Numbered from the stretch's first letter, positions 54,473 to 64,000 are shown. The stretch: DNA of 64,000 bases from Saprospiraceae bacterium (GCA_020627535.1 JAHDGU010000007.1:166573-230572); one strand, 5' to 3'. The notes: generated by a model not told the origin, from the letters alone. Numbers and translations: made by a program.

Positions 54473-57400
54473 ATGAACGCTGCAACCCGCAAGACTATGG
54501 TGCTCGGCATGATGCTCAGCATACTATTCACATCACTTCATGCACAAGAGTGCGAACTTGAAATCGACTCAGTAAGCTATCAGGGCTATGGAGGAGAGAT
54601 TATCTTATTTTCAATCTATCATACAAGTCCTGGATATGATACCCTTCGACTCAATAGCTCACCTATTGACTATGATCTACTCTTTTTGACAGAAGAAAAC
54701 CCCCTCCTTGTTGAGATGGAATGTCAAGGTATAGATGACTACAGCTTTGTCATCTCAGATCCAGCTGATACCAGCTGTTTTAGCAAATTCTCACTAGAAA
54801 ATGTTGCCTGTGAAGGAGGCAGTTGTGACATTGATAATATTGAGATTGGTAACTTCTCTTGCAACGACGACGGGACATATGATTTTGTCCTTGACTTTAT
54901 CCACACAAACACTTCTGACTCATTTAATGTCGTCGACAATTTTGGAGCGGATCTAGGTGTATTTGCATACTCGCAGCTTCCAGTAACCATACTCTCTATG
55001 GAAACAGAGGAGACTGGCTATGACGCCATTACCGTGTGTGACAATGCCATTGAGGATTGCTGTCAGGCATGGGAATGGATAGGGCCAGAGTGCGACTCCA
55101 CTAGTACAGAGTGCAGCTTAGAGGCCTCTGTTCTCATGTCTGAGTGTGATGGACCTATTCTTTACTTGGATATTGCTCTAGTCTGCGAAGGGAATGTAGA
55201 GTCTGTTGAGATATTTGGCAATGGTAATGAGTACGGCGTATATGACTGCAGTGACTCACTCATCACTTTGGAAATTGATGTCAGCAATATAGATATCGTA
55301 GAACTTATATTTCAGAGTACTGGAGATGTTTTTTGTCAAGACATCATCGAGATTGATCACATCTGTAATCAAGAAGAATGTGGATTTTCTCAAATACAAG
55401 TGTATGATTTTGGATGTAATGAAAATGGCACCTATGACTTCTTGTTGAATTTTATTCCAGAGGGGACCAGTGAAGATGGTTTTGATCTTTTTGATGCAGA
55501 GGGCGAATTCTTCGGATTTTATTTCTATGAAGATCTGCCAATACTAGTCGAACAATATGCACCAGGAAATACCGGCGCAGATCAACTTACGATATGTGAT
55601 AATGACAACCCAGATTGCTGTATGGACTGGGAGTGGCTCAGTCCTGAATGTAGTGATTCCACAGATTGTCATTTACTCCCGAGACTCCTCAGTTCAACTT
55701 GTGTAGATGGAGAGCTTCGTTACCTCTTTGAGGTGCTCTGTGAAAATACGAGTGGAGAATATGTAATCACTGGAAATGACGAAGAATACGGCGAGTACAA
55801 TTGCGGAGATACAGTCATCATAAGCTTCGAAAATGGTGGTCAGCAAGCATACGAATTTATATTTACTGATGTCGAGCAAGAAGCTTGTTTTAGTGTCTTG
55901 GAACTCGATAATCCATGCCTTGGGATGGAGTGCGGATTCTCAGATATTCGAGTTTTTGACATCGAGTGCAACGAGGATGGTACGTACGACTTCTTACTAG
56001 ACTTCGCGCCACAAAATGTAGAAAATGAATTTTTCGATCTCATAGATCATACAGGTGAGATTATTGGATTCTATGCTTATGATGATCTACCTGTACTGAT
56101 AGAAGACTTTGTATCCAGAGATGCCGAGTTTGACTTTTTGAGAATTTGTGACAATGATAATCCAGACTGCTGTGCTGAGCACGAATGGAGAAGGCCCAAC
56201 TGCGAGGATGAAGACTGTGAGTGGGACATAGCATATATTTCTGGAGAATGTATAGAAGATACTACTGTGGTGCGTCTGTCTATTGCTTGTCCTCCTGATG
56301 TAGAAAACTTTGTAGTTCAGCAAGGAAACCAAATATTTGGACCATTTACTTGTGGTGATTCCTTGTATGAAATAGTACTCGGAAGCTCGGAACTTAAACG
56401 CCTCATCTTTGACATTTTTATCGACTCTACAGAAGAGTGCTTTGACCGATTTTTTACACCAAATCCTTGTGTCGAAGACGAGTGCACCTTAGGTGAAATC
56501 ATCCTGGAGCCACACGAGTGCGATAGCAATCAGATGTACTTTGTAGACCTCGACTTGAGCAGAGAGCAAAACGTCTCTGATAGCTTCGTACTATTTATCA
56601 ATGGAGAGATATATGGTATCTACTCTTACGAGGACTTATTTCTTACGATCGGCCCATTTGACGGAAGTCATGACGGTATCTATGAAGTCGTCGTCGTAGA
56701 TCAAGAGCAAGAAGATTGCTTTGCAACCAGAGGATTTACCTCGCCCTGTACCAATAGTGAATGTGGCTTACAGGCAGATTTTCTCGAAGCAGTCTGTGAA
56801 GATGGATTCGTGAGTCTTCAGGTGCTCGTGACCTGCGGTGATGCCAATGGATTCGTCGTGTACTATGAGGGAGATTCCCTAGGGCAATACGACTGCCTTA
56901 CCGGAAGGCAACTTATTACCATAGATCTAGAAACAAACAATACCCAGACGATCGATCTGATTTTTGAAGCAACCAATCTAGAAGATTGCAGCTTCGAACT
57001 GAATATTGAAGAGCCTTGTGAGTCAGATTGTCCCGGTGGCGGATTTGAGGTCGAGACATCTCAATGTCGCGATGGGATGAGCTCTGTAGTTATCAGTCTT
57101 GACGGCGCGGAAGAGGACGAAAGCTATGAGGTCTACCTTGACAGTGAAGCACTTGGTGTGTTTGAAGGCGGTGATTTCCCTTTGGTATTTGGACCATTTG
57201 ATGGCAATGGCGATTCGATTTTGATAACGATAGCCTGGACATCTGAAGATAGTACCAGTTGTGAGCTGGACTACGCTGCTGCTTTGCCTCTATGTACGAC
57301 TTCCACTCATGATCAGAGACTACAGGACATCCAAGTGATGCAGACAAGTGCTGGATTGGTGATCCGACTTGAGGACCAGACGCTACCGCTCGATGGTGAT

Positions 57401-57553
57401 CTACAGCTGATATCATCCACAGGCAGACTTATATCTAAGATACCTGTATGCTGCGGAGATGTCATTCATTACAATATCGACCATCTAAGCTCAGGAATCT
57501 ATTGGATCTATCATCCGAAGGTCAAAATCCAGAAAATTGCCATAGTCCGATGA
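54473..57553 (+). CDS. cysteine-rich two-module repeat protein, probable T9SS cargo
   Basis: A 1026-aa secreted, very acidic protein (signal peptide ending near LHAQ). From about residue 25 to 945 it alternates two module types of about 90 residues, five times each. One module has the pattern C-x-N-(E/D)-x-G-T-Y-D-F-x-L-x-F near its start and CDNDNPDCC-x-x-W-E-W at its end; the other begins with ECxL and ends before NPC or DHIC. Each module carries four or more cysteines at fixed places, suggesting disulfides. The last ~75 residues (DIQVMQTSAGLVIRL; NIDHLSSGIYWIYH) resemble a T9SS type A sorting domain. I do not know the family. Adhesion or matrix function is only a guess. Confidence 0.85.
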   Translation: MNAATRKTMVLGMMLSILFTSLHAQECELEIDSVSYQGYGGEIILFSIYHTSPGYDTLRLNSSPIDYDLLFLTEENPLLVEMECQGIDDYSFVISDPADTSCFSKFSLENVACEGGSCDIDNIEIGNFSCNDDGTYDFVLDFIHTNTSDSFNVVDNFGADLGVFAYSQLPVTILSMETEETGYDAITVCDNAIEDCCQAWEWIGPECDSTSTECSLEASVLMSECDGPILYLDIALVCEGNVESVEIFGNGNEYGVYDCSDSLITLEIDVSNIDIVELIFQSTGDVFCQDIIEIDHICNQEECGFSQIQVYDFGCNENGTYDFLLNFIPEGTSEDGFDLFDAEGEFFGFYFYEDLPILVEQYAPGNTGADQLTICDNDNPDCCMDWEWLSPECSDSTDCHLLPRLLSSTCVDGELRYLFEVLCENTSGEYVITGNDEEYGEYNCGDTVIISFENGGQQAYEFIFTDVEQEACFSVLELDNPCLGMECGFSDIRVFDIECNEDGTYDFLLDFAPQNVENEFFDLIDHTGEIIGFYAYDDLPVLIEDFVSRDAEFDFLRICDNDNPDCCAEHEWRRPNCEDEDCEWDIAYISGECIEDTTVVRLSIACPPDVENFVVQQGNQIFGPFTCGDSLYEIVLGSSELKRLIFDIFIDSTEECFDRFFTPNPCVEDECTLGEIILEPHECDSNQMYFVDLDLSREQNVSDSFVLFINGEIYGIYSYEDLFLTIGPFDGSHDGIYEVVVVDQEQEDCFATRGFTSPCTNSECGLQADFLEAVCEDGFVSLQVLVTCGDANGFVVYYEGDSLGQYDCLTGRQLITIDLETNNTQTIDLIFEATNLEDCSFELNIEEPCESDCPGGGFEVETSQCRDGMSSVVISLDGAEEDESYEVYLDSEALGVFEGGDFPLVFGPFDGNGDSILITIAWTSEDSTSCELDYAAALPLCTTSTHDQRLQDIQVMQTSAGLVIRLEDQTLPLDGDLQLISSTGRLISKIPVCCGDVIHYNIDHLSSGIYWIYHPKVKIQKIAIVR

Positions 57554-57592
57554 TAAAAGGCTGTACTTTGTGATACACCTCGACTGTCACAT

Positions 57593-60500
57593 ATGTATAT
57601 CTACCAATTATCAATCTACCTGATACAGCTGTTTTTAGGCTCGGTTGGGCCGCAGTTTTGCTCAGGAAATCATACTCAGCACGAATGCCATCATGGCCTT
57701 CGTGCTGAGTTTATACAAAATCTCGGTCAGTGGGACTCGCAGGACCTGTATCGGCTCAAAGGCGGAGGTGTCACTATGGCCCTTCAGTCTACAGGCATCC
57801 GATACTCACAGATCAGTGCCCAAGACCTCAAAGCGCGTAGCAAGTACTATCATACCAACCGCCAAGATCGTGTCGACGGCATCATGCATGGGCACAACTA
57901 CTTTGCCCACTTTGTAGGATGCAATGATGATGCCCTGCTTCAAGCAGATTCCAAAAGCAAACATTACTACAACTACTTTATCGGTAGTGACCCTGAGCGC
58001 TGGGCCTCAGCGGTACATTCCTATGAGTCCGTGAGATATGACAACCTGTATGATGGCATTGACATGCAAATGTATCTCAAGGACGAAGGTGTAAAGTATG
58101 ATTTCATCATAGAGCCAGGGGCAAATGCTAATGACATTAAGATCAACTACAGCTATGTCGATAGTGTAAGAATCAAAAATCAGGATCTATATGTCTATCA
58201 TACGATAGGTCATCTCAAAGAAACTCGACCCTTTGCCTATCAGATCATCAATGGCAAAATCGTGGAGGTAAAGTGCGAATACATCATCCTACAAGACGAA
58301 ACTGTTGGATTTCATTTTCCAGAAGCTTATGACAGTTCTCTAGAATTAATCATTGACCCTTCGCTAGTATTCAGCTCATTTCTTGGGTCGACTGATGAGA
58401 GCTATGGAGTCGGAGCGAGCTATGATTCTGAGCGACACCTCTATGGCGCGAGTCAGGCATTTGGCAATATTCCGATCACACCGGGCGCATTTGAAATGAA
58501 CTTTTCAGGATACGTCATGGCCGGCATCACTAAGTTTGAGCCTGATGGCACTGATCTCATATATAGCACATATCTCGGTGGCTCCAATGACGACTTTCCG
58601 ATCAGTATGATTGCCAATGATCAAGACGAAATGTACATCATGGGAATCACTTATTCCAATGACTTTCCTACCCTTGCAAATTCGTATCAATCTGGTTTTG
58701 GTGGAGAAAGCGATGCATATATTGTGAGATTTAGCCAGGACGGAACTCAGCTCTTGGCATCCACATTGCTAGGAGGTAGTGGCGTAGACGCTTTTTCTTT
58801 CATCAATTCTATCAACTACGCAGACGATCAAAGAGGAGAAGTTCAACTAGATTCTCAAGGAGATGTCATTGTTGTATCCTGTACTCAGTCGATTGACTTT
58901 CCAGTGACTGCTGGAGCATTTGATACTGACATGAATGGATACTTGTCAGGTGTGGTCTGTAAATTGACGCCTGACTTGGACGATCTGATCTGGTCTAGCT
59001 ACCTAGGTGGTAGTGGCGACGATGCTTGCTACGCAGTTACCCTTAGTGAGGATGATGATATCTTCGTTTGTGGATTGACAACTGACGGAAGTTTTCCCGC
59101 TACAGCTGGTGCTATGAATACTACATTTTCTGGACCGACTGATGGCTTCGTGAGTAAAATATCTGCTGACGGCACTAGCCTCTTGGCATCAACTTTTGTC
59201 GGTGCTCCCGGAAGAGATATTGCCTACTTTGTGGAGCTAGATAGAGATGGTGATGTCTATTGCGTCGGTCAAAATGAAGACGCCAATTATCCCATAGTCG
59301 AGACAAATTATTTAAATCCGACTGGAAACTCATTTCTCCAAAAAATGGATCCCGACCTCAGTACGTCTGAATGGTCTACACGTTTGGGAAATGGTATGAC
59401 GGACTGGGTGCACAGTGCATTTCTTGTTGACAACTGTAAGCGCATTTATATCTGTGGTTGGAGCCAAGATTTTTCCAATAGTCCAATGCCCATCTCACCA
59501 GACGCCATCCAAAGTACAACTGACTTTGAGGATTTTTATATCATGGTGCTTACTGAAGATGCACAAGACTTAGAATTTGGAAGTTATTTTGGCAGTCCTT
59601 CTGTATGGGAGCATGTCGATGGCGGGACATCAAGATTTGATCCGAGAGGTATCATATATCAAGCTGTGTGCACCAATGCCTTCGATGATTTTCCAACATC
59701 TCCAGATGCGTATCAAACAGAAAACCAGACTGGTGCCTACTATGGCTATAGCAATTATGACTTAGTCGTATTTAAAATCGACCTAGAACTAGAGTTTCTC
59801 AATGTCGAAGCACTGGCTTCTCCCTCGACGAGTGGATGTGTACCACTCACTGTAGATTTCAATAATCGCTCGACCAATGCAGATTTATATGATTGGGATT
59901 TTGGTGATGGAGGAACAAGCGACCAGAAGAGTCCTACCTACACTTTTGACGAAGTCGGTGAGTATACTGTACGTCTTATCGCCTTAGACACCACAGGCTG
60001 CTTACCTCGAGATACGATATTTCTTGATATAAGTGTCCTACCTGCTGATCAACCCAGCTTCACAGAAATCACCATTTGTGATGGCGAAATACAAGAGCTT
60101 TCTTCTCAAGCACCCGAGTATGATACGATCATCTGGTCGACAGGTGATATGGGTCCGGATATTACTGTGAATAGAGATGGACTTTATTGGGTATCAGCGA
60201 CGAATACACTTGGCTGCGAACAGATCGACAGCTTCCTTGTCAGTATTGCCGAATCTGAAATCAATTTCTCGGATTCAAGCATATGTGATGGTGAAGAGCT
60301 CATATTGCGCTCGTCTAGACCAGATGGAGATTCTTTTACCTGGAGTACCTCAGAAGTGACTGCTGATATTACTGTCAATGCAGGCGGTGTCTACTGGGTA
60401 GAAACTGCCATAGGAGAATGTTCTGTGATTGACAGTTTCCAAGTCAGCGTGACTGACCAGCCAAGTTCACGCACGACAGTAGATGCATGTCAAGAAACTG

Positions 60501-61645
60501 GCGCTACGCTGACATCGAGCAATCAAGGAGCTCTAGTCACCTACACATGGAATACAGGCTCATCGGATCCAGAATTAAATACAGACAGCTCAGGCCTCTA
60601 CTGGGTGATTGCTCTCGACGGCGGCTGTACGACTATAGATAGCTTTGATGTCAACATCATCAGGACCGTCCCTGATAGTACAGAGATTCGATCATGCATG
60701 ACATCTGTAGAACTCACAAGCTCCATAGATGATCCCGATGCCTCCTATATGTGGAGTACTGGTGAAATCACTAGACAAATCACGGTAGATACAAATGGAA
60801 TTTATGAAGTACTAGTCATCGGTGCGGGCTGTGAACAGCGCGAGGTATATTTTACGACAGTCACACCTGTGATTTTTGAGCTAGAGGTCGAACTAGAGCC
60901 ATGCGAATTTGAAAATGCCGGCCTCATATCTGTGAATATTGACAGAGAATATCCTGATGTATCCAATGAGTTTTCACTCGATGGCGACAATTATCAATCT
61001 AGTAGTCTTTTCACGGATTTAAATCCAGGTGACTATACTGTATTTGTACAAAACTCGGCGGGTTGTCTCGATTCTACTAACATCGTAGTACCTAGTAATC
61101 AAAGCATTGCCGTCACTCTACCTGCAGATACTAGTGTACTTATTAGTTGTCCGATTACAATAAACTCGACTCTTGCCAATTCGAATTTTATTGATTCATT
61201 TTATTGGACCAGTTCACAGCCATTGGATTCCAATCTGACAAGCTCAAGTATCACAGTAAGGCCAACAACTACCACCGACTACACACTTACTGTCATTGCA
61301 CAAGACGGATGTATGGTGAGTGATGACATTCGGATTACAGTAAGCACACCAGAGCTATATGTCCCCAATGTATTTAGCCCAAATCAAGATGGTATTAATG
61401 ACCGCTTCTACCCACAGACCGTAGACAAGGATGTTTATCGCATCCGTCGATTTCACATCTACGATCGTTGGGGATCTCTTGTCTATGACGCCCAGGACTT
61501 TCGTCCAAATGATCCGACAATCGGATGGGATGGAATACACAAAGCTCTCGAACCTATAAGCGGCGTATATGTATGGGTTGTAGAGTATGAGTTGATTGAT
61601 GGTACGACTGGAATGCTCTCGGGTGATGTGACCTTGATCAGGTAG
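57593..61645 (+). CDS. large SBBP-repeat/PKD protein with T9SS type B sorting domain
   Basis: A 1350-aa secreted protein (signal peptide to about residue 25). Residues about 35-265 match the DUF7948-type domain that often begins such proteins (AEFIQNLGQWDSQ; YDGIDMQMYLKDEGVKYDFI). About 265-740 are SBBP beta-propeller repeats (STYLGGSNDDFP, SSYLGGSGDDACY). A PKD domain follows (WDFGDGGTS near 768). Then there are several short repeats ending in YWV (for example ITVNRDGLYWVSA), about 820-1130. The last ~95 residues (VPNVFSPNQDGINDRF; HIYDRWGSLVYDA) are the gliding-motility-associated type B (CHU_C) sorting domain. T9SS-dependent release to the cell surface or medium is expected. Its role is unknown. 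Confidence 0.93.
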   Translation: MYIYQLSIYLIQLFLGSVGPQFCSGNHTQHECHHGLRAEFIQNLGQWDSQDLYRLKGGGVTMALQSTGIRYSQISAQDLKARSKYYHTNRQDRVDGIMHGHNYFAHFVGCNDDALLQADSKSKHYYNYFIGSDPERWASAVHSYESVRYDNLYDGIDMQMYLKDEGVKYDFIIEPGANANDIKINYSYVDSVRIKNQDLYVYHTIGHLKETRPFAYQIINGKIVEVKCEYIILQDETVGFHFPEAYDSSLELIIDPSLVFSSFLGSTDESYGVGASYDSERHLYGASQAFGNIPITPGAFEMNFSGYVMAGITKFEPDGTDLIYSTYLGGSNDDFPISMIANDQDEMYIMGITYSNDFPTLANSYQSGFGGESDAYIVRFSQDGTQLLASTLLGGSGVDAFSFINSINYADDQRGEVQLDSQGDVIVVSCTQSIDFPVTAGAFDTDMNGYLSGVVCKLTPDLDDLIWSSYLGGSGDDACYAVTLSEDDDIFVCGLTTDGSFPATAGAMNTTFSGPTDGFVSKISADGTSLLASTFVGAPGRDIAYFVELDRDGDVYCVGQNEDANYPIVETNYLNPTGNSFLQKMDPDLSTSEWSTRLGNGMTDWVHSAFLVDNCKRIYICGWSQDFSNSPMPISPDAIQSTTDFEDFYIMVLTEDAQDLEFGSYFGSPSVWEHVDGGTSRFDPRGIIYQAVCTNAFDDFPTSPDAYQTENQTGAYYGYSNYDLVVFKIDLELEFLNVEALASPSTSGCVPLTVDFNNRSTNADLYDWDFGDGGTSDQKSPTYTFDEVGEYTVRLIALDTTGCLPRDTIFLDISVLPADQPSFTEITICDGEIQELSSQAPEYDTIIWSTGDMGPDITVNRDGLYWVSATNTLGCEQIDSFLVSIAESEINFSDSSICDGEELILRSSRPDGDSFTWSTSEVTADITVNAGGVYWVETAIGECSVIDSFQVSVTDQPSSRTTVDACQETGATLTSSNQGALVTYTWNTGSSDPELNTDSSGLYWVIALDGGCTTIDSFDVNIIRTVPDSTEIRSCMTSVELTSSIDDPDASYMWSTGEITRQITVDTNGIYEVLVIGAGCEQREVYFTTVTPVIFELEVELEPCEFENAGLISVNIDREYPDVSNEFSLDGDNYQSSSLFTDLNPGDYTVFVQNSAGCLDSTNIVVPSNQSIAVTLPADTSVLISCPITINSTLANSNFIDSFYWTSSQPLDSNLTSSSITVRPTTTTDYTLTVIAQDGCMVSDDIRITVSTPELYVPNVFSPNQDGINDRFYPQTVDKDVYRIRRFHIYDRWGSLVYDAQDFRPNDPTIGWDGIHKALEPISGVYVWVVEYELIDGTTGMLSGDVTLIR

Positions 61646-61654
61646 AGTTTTAAT

Positions 61655-62425
61655 CTAGAGAATAATGCCTTCTCTATAATTCAGAGAACATAAGTGTAAT
61701 CCTTGAGGTGGCGCTAGGACTTTGAAATCCAGATCTTGATTGCCCTCAAGTAATATTGCTATCTCCTTCGATTCAATATCCCCTTTTGCCACTGCCCATA
61801 GTTGGTGTACAAGCAGCCTGATCATAGATCTTAAAAAATGATCAGCGGTAAATTCTACAACATATTCACCATTACCGATAGTCCAAAAACTGCAAGCCAT
61901 CATCTCACAAGTCGTACGACGATGTTTTTCTGGTTGCAAACAAAAAGATCTAAAATCGTGTGTGCCACATAAAGACTTTACTACCTCTTCAAGTCGCACA
62001 AAATTATATTTCTTCGCATCCGGCAGATATGTGCTACGATCATCGATAAACGGATTGGGCACAGTGTGAAAGTAATACCTGTAAGTTCTACTAGTTACAT
62101 CAAGTTGTGCATTGGATTTTTGGTGTACATCAACAATATCTTTCAATAAAATATCCGCTGGCAATATCCGATTGAGTTGATAAATTAATTTGTCATCGAC
62201 ATGGCGATCTATAGTGCCATGGGCAAAGTAATCTTGAGCATGCACACCAGCATCCGTACGACCACATCCATGGAGCAAAAATTCTGGTCCAAACAATTTT
62301 CTAAAATTATCCTCGACCGTCGCCTGCACAGAGGAGACATTGGCTTGTCGTTGCCATCCGTGATAAGCTGTCCCTTTATACGAGAAGCGGAAGAAGTGCT
62401 TCGTGGTGGTCACGTTCACAGACAT
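61655..62425 (-). CDS. truA: tRNA pseudouridine(38-40) synthase
   Basis: TruA modifies uridines 38-40 in the anticodon stem of many tRNAs. The frame is open to 62488, but MSVNVTTTKHFFRFSYKGT at 62425 begins just before the conserved FSYKGTAYHGWQRQ and gives 256 aa, the usual length; the ATG at 62467 is an alternative. The catalytic Asp is in GCGRTDAGVHA near residue 57. Other motifs are LPADILLKDI, SRTYRYYF, HDFRSFC and FTADHFLRSMIRLLV. It converges with the type B T9SS gene nine bases away. A TATTTTTG element at 62474-62481 may be its promoter. Confidence 0.95.
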   Translation of the reverse strand: MSVNVTTTKHFFRFSYKGTAYHGWQRQANVSSVQATVEDNFRKLFGPEFLLHGCGRTDAGVHAQDYFAHGTIDRHVDDKLIYQLNRILPADILLKDIVDVHQKSNAQLDVTSRTYRYYFHTVPNPFIDDRSTYLPDAKKYNFVRLEEVVKSLCGTHDFRSFCLQPEKHRRTTCEMMACSFWTIGNGEYVVEFTADHFLRSMIRLLVHQLWAVAKGDIESKEIAILLEGNQDLDFKVLAPPQGLHLCSLNYREGIIL

Positions 62426-62473
62426 ATGCTTGTTAATTTCTTGATCTCCAGCATGAATCCAATGCATATTGTG

Positions 62474-62481
62474 CAAAAATA
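62474..62481 (-). promoter_or_regulatory. candidate -7 promoter element for truA
   Basis: Reads TATTTTTG on the minus strand, an exact TAnnTTTG match. It lies downstream of the first possible ATG (62488) and upstream of those at 62467 and 62425, which argues against the longest reading. Confidence 0.35.
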
Positions 62482-62584
62482 GGCTCAATACATTGAGACA
62501 CCTTCTTCAGAAGGTAGTAGGTATCAGAGACAAAAAAAGTAAGTTACTGCGTGTGTTTATTTTAGTACCTTCTTTGCACAGATT

Positions 62585-63559
62585 ATGACAATGTCTAGGA
62601 TAGAGTTCTTGTTGAAGAAAGTCATTTATGTCTCTCTTGCTTCAGTATGCTTACAATCTCAACTGTTGGTGGCCCAGAGCACTGAGTTTAGCCCTGTGGG
62701 TGCTGTCTGGACTTATGAACAAGCAGACTGTGACCTATATGGCTGTGATTACACTGTATCCACTGTGAAAGTCATCAACAAATGGACAAGTGGTGATACA
62801 ACGTTCACCCAACTATCTCATGATGCCGAGATACGATTTCAGATTATACCTCAGCAAGATACCCTAGTTACTTTAGCCAGTATTGGTGATACGGTCTGGT
62901 TTCTGGATCTTTTAGGAACCAATGACCATTCCATACTTTATGTATTCAATGATAGGGTAAAGTTTGAACAGGGGATTTCATCCAATTATGATACGAGATG
63001 TTCTAGTGGTGAAAGCTTTGTAGAAATTAATACAGTCGACTCTATTGACACCGACTTTTATCGGCACGTCGTCTATTCTGATTCGAACTCAGCTGAATAC
63101 TGTGTTAGCAATTACAGCAACGCATTTGGATATGGTAGCATTGAAGACAACATCTTTTCAGGAAGGCATTTACTTTTCTATCCGTTTATTGCCACTCAAA
63201 TCGATGGAAGATACTTCTATGAACTTCTCTGTTACTATGATGACGAAATAGGTCAAATTTATTTCAGGGATTCCACCTGTAGCGTAATTACATCAGTTGA
63301 TGATGTTCATCCTGATCCTATTGAAATCAGTATATCTCCAAATCCTGCAACAAGCTCGACGTCAATTGCAATAGACATGAAGGGGGACAAGCTATCCACA
63401 GTTTTTGCTATGGATGCCACTGGACACAATATTTTTAGATATGACCGTCTAGATGGCCAGGAATCAATAGTTGTGAGTTTCTCTCAGCCTGGCTTCTATT
63501 TCATTGGCTTAATTACTTCTGATGGTCACTATGTGACGAAACAGATAGTTGTGAACTGA
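62585..63559 (+). CDS. T9SS type A secreted protein
   Basis: A 324-aa exported protein (signal peptide ending near LLVAQ). The mature part starts with EFSPVGAVWTYEQADC, then a mainly beta region without known domain and with several cysteines (DLYGCDYTV; YDTRCSSGESF; RDSTCSVIT). The last ~75 residues (ISISPNPATSSTSIAIDM; FYFIGLITSDGHYVTKQIVVN) are a clear T9SS type A sorting domain. I know similar N-terminal sequences from Bacteroidota T9SS proteins of unknown function. It is a single gene divergent from truA. Confidence 0.85.
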   Translation: MTMSRIEFLLKKVIYVSLASVCLQSQLLVAQSTEFSPVGAVWTYEQADCDLYGCDYTVSTVKVINKWTSGDTTFTQLSHDAEIRFQIIPQQDTLVTLASIGDTVWFLDLLGTNDHSILYVFNDRVKFEQGISSNYDTRCSSGESFVEINTVDSIDTDFYRHVVYSDSNSAEYCVSNYSNAFGYGSIEDNIFSGRHLLFYPFIATQIDGRYFYELLCYYDDEIGQIYFRDSTCSVITSVDDVHPDPIEISISPNPATSSTSIAIDMKGDKLSTVFAMDATGHNIFRYDRLDGQESIVVSFSQPGFYFIGLITSDGHYVTKQIVVN

Positions 63560-63674
63560 TAGAGAGCAAAAGTCCTGGACGACACATTTCTTAGCCGATT
63601 CTACTAACCCACCTAAAATCTCACTTGTCATAATACCGAAAGGGCGGATGGCACTGTGAGTAATGGCCATAAAC

Positions 63675-63710
63675 AAAAAAAAGAGGCTCCGAAATGAATC
63701 GAAGCCTCTT
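63675..63710 (-). terminator. intrinsic terminator of the tRNA transcript
   Basis: On the minus strand an 11-bp stem (AAGAGGCTTCG with CGGAGCCTCTT, one G-T pair) is followed by a run of eight T. It starts six bases after the tRNA-Ala 3' end and clearly closes the tRNA transcription unit. Confidence 0.9.
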
Positions 63711-63715
63711 GAATG

Positions 63716-63790
<75 letters not shown>

Positions 63791-63800
63791 GTTTCTGTAG

Positions 63801-63874
63801 TAGTCCCAGGCAGACTTGAACTGCCGACCTCTACATTATCAGTGTAGCGCTCTAACCAGCTGAGCTATAGGACT
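63801..63874 (-). tRNA. tRNA-Ile (anticodon GAU)
   Basis: Cloverleaf with acceptor AGTCCTA/TGGGACT, D-arm GCTCAGCTGGTTAGAGC, anticodon loop CTGATAA in a CTACA/TGTAG stem, and T-loop TTCAAGT. 74 nt including the discriminator A; CCA is not encoded. It lies 11 bases upstream of tRNA-Ala on the same strand. Confidence 0.95.
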
Positions 63875-63886
63875 GAGTATGATCAC

Positions 63887-63898
63887 TTTTGATCAAAA
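63887..63898. promoter_or_regulatory. 12-bp palindrome upstream of tRNA-Ile
   Basis: TTTTGATCAAAA is a perfect palindrome 12 bases before the tRNA-Ile 5' end. It may be part of the 5' leader, a processing structure or an operator; no function can be assigned. Confidence 0.25.
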
Positions 63899-63942
63899 GA
63901 ATTTGCTGCTGGGCATCGCGATGAATGCGAGATCCGAGCTGC

Positions 63943-63950
63943 AAAAATAT
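63943..63950 (-). promoter_or_regulatory. candidate -7 promoter element for the tRNA pair
   Basis: Reads TATTTTTG on the minus strand, matching TAnnTTTG, 68 bases upstream of tRNA-Ile. A -33 element is not clear, so this is a weak call. Confidence 0.3.
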
Positions 63951-64000
63951 ATAAAGAGGGAGAGAACCTTAGTGAATTTGTCAGAACAGAGCTTCATCGC

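Overview
The window is chromosomal DNA from a gliding or secreting member of the Bacteroidota, most likely a marine Saprospiria/Lewinella-type bacterium. The evidence is a full-length SprA (the type IX secretion outer-membrane translocon), several secreted proteins with type A or type B T9SS sorting domains, the Bacteroidota-specific MurF-Alr fusion, lipoproteins of DUF4837 type, and repeated matches to the Bacteroidota -7 promoter element TAnnTTTG. No phage, transposase or CRISPR array was found. It reads as an ordinary core chromosome with accessory secreted proteins, not an island.

Layout. 1-11.2 kb (minus strand): a T9SS cargo protein, a GC-rich intergenic repeat, a small frameshifted gene coupled to the end of sprA, sprA itself, and ruvA. 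11.2-19.1 kb (plus): purD, murF-alr, then an overlapping run of three envelope-folding genes (a two-domain parvulin, a lipoprotein and a SurA-like parvulin). 19.3-21.2 kb: htpG behind a sigma-54-like promoter with an inverted-repeat operator. 21.2-27.1 kb (minus): a DUF4837 lipoprotein, a MoxR ATPase, ligA, a secreted CxxCH protein and an acyltransferase. 27.2-31.3 kb (plus): ECF sigma factor/membrane protein/CpxP-like trio, a TPR protein, an NTF2-like protein and an ExbB/MotA-like membrane protein.

31.3-39.3 kb (minus) is a compact six-gene run: TMTC-like membrane TPR protein, GH3-serine hydrolase fusion, LolE-like permease, a small unknown protein, and two cyclophilin lipoproteins, one carrying a PKD domain. 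39.4-43.8 kb (plus) holds three tandem exported amidohydrolases, of which only the middle one keeps the metal-binding His-x-His. 43.8-49.0 kb (minus) holds two overlapping genes for long beta-roll repeat proteins ending in S74 self-cleaving chaperone domains. 49.2-53.4 kb (plus) is an unknown protein, a coiled-coil lipoprotein, a LytS-type sensor kinase and its LytTR regulator, closed by a bidirectional terminator. 53.5-63.6 kb has a cytoplasmic substrate-binding protein, a cysteine-rich two-module repeat protein, a large SBBP/PKD type B T9SS protein, truA and another T9SS cargo. The end has tRNA-Ile(GAU) and tRNA-Ala(UGC) followed by a terminator, with no rRNA genes in view.

Functionally much of the window serves the cell envelope: secretion (SprA), periplasmic folding (parvulins, cyclophilins), lipoprotein export (LolE-like), peptidoglycan synthesis and recycling (MurF-Alr, GH3), and at least five T9SS cargo candidates. 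The most interesting unexplained items are the paired S74/beta-roll proteins without a visible outer-membrane anchor, the alternating-module cysteine-rich protein, the amidohydrolase triplet with two apparent pseudoenzymes, and the htpG promoter.
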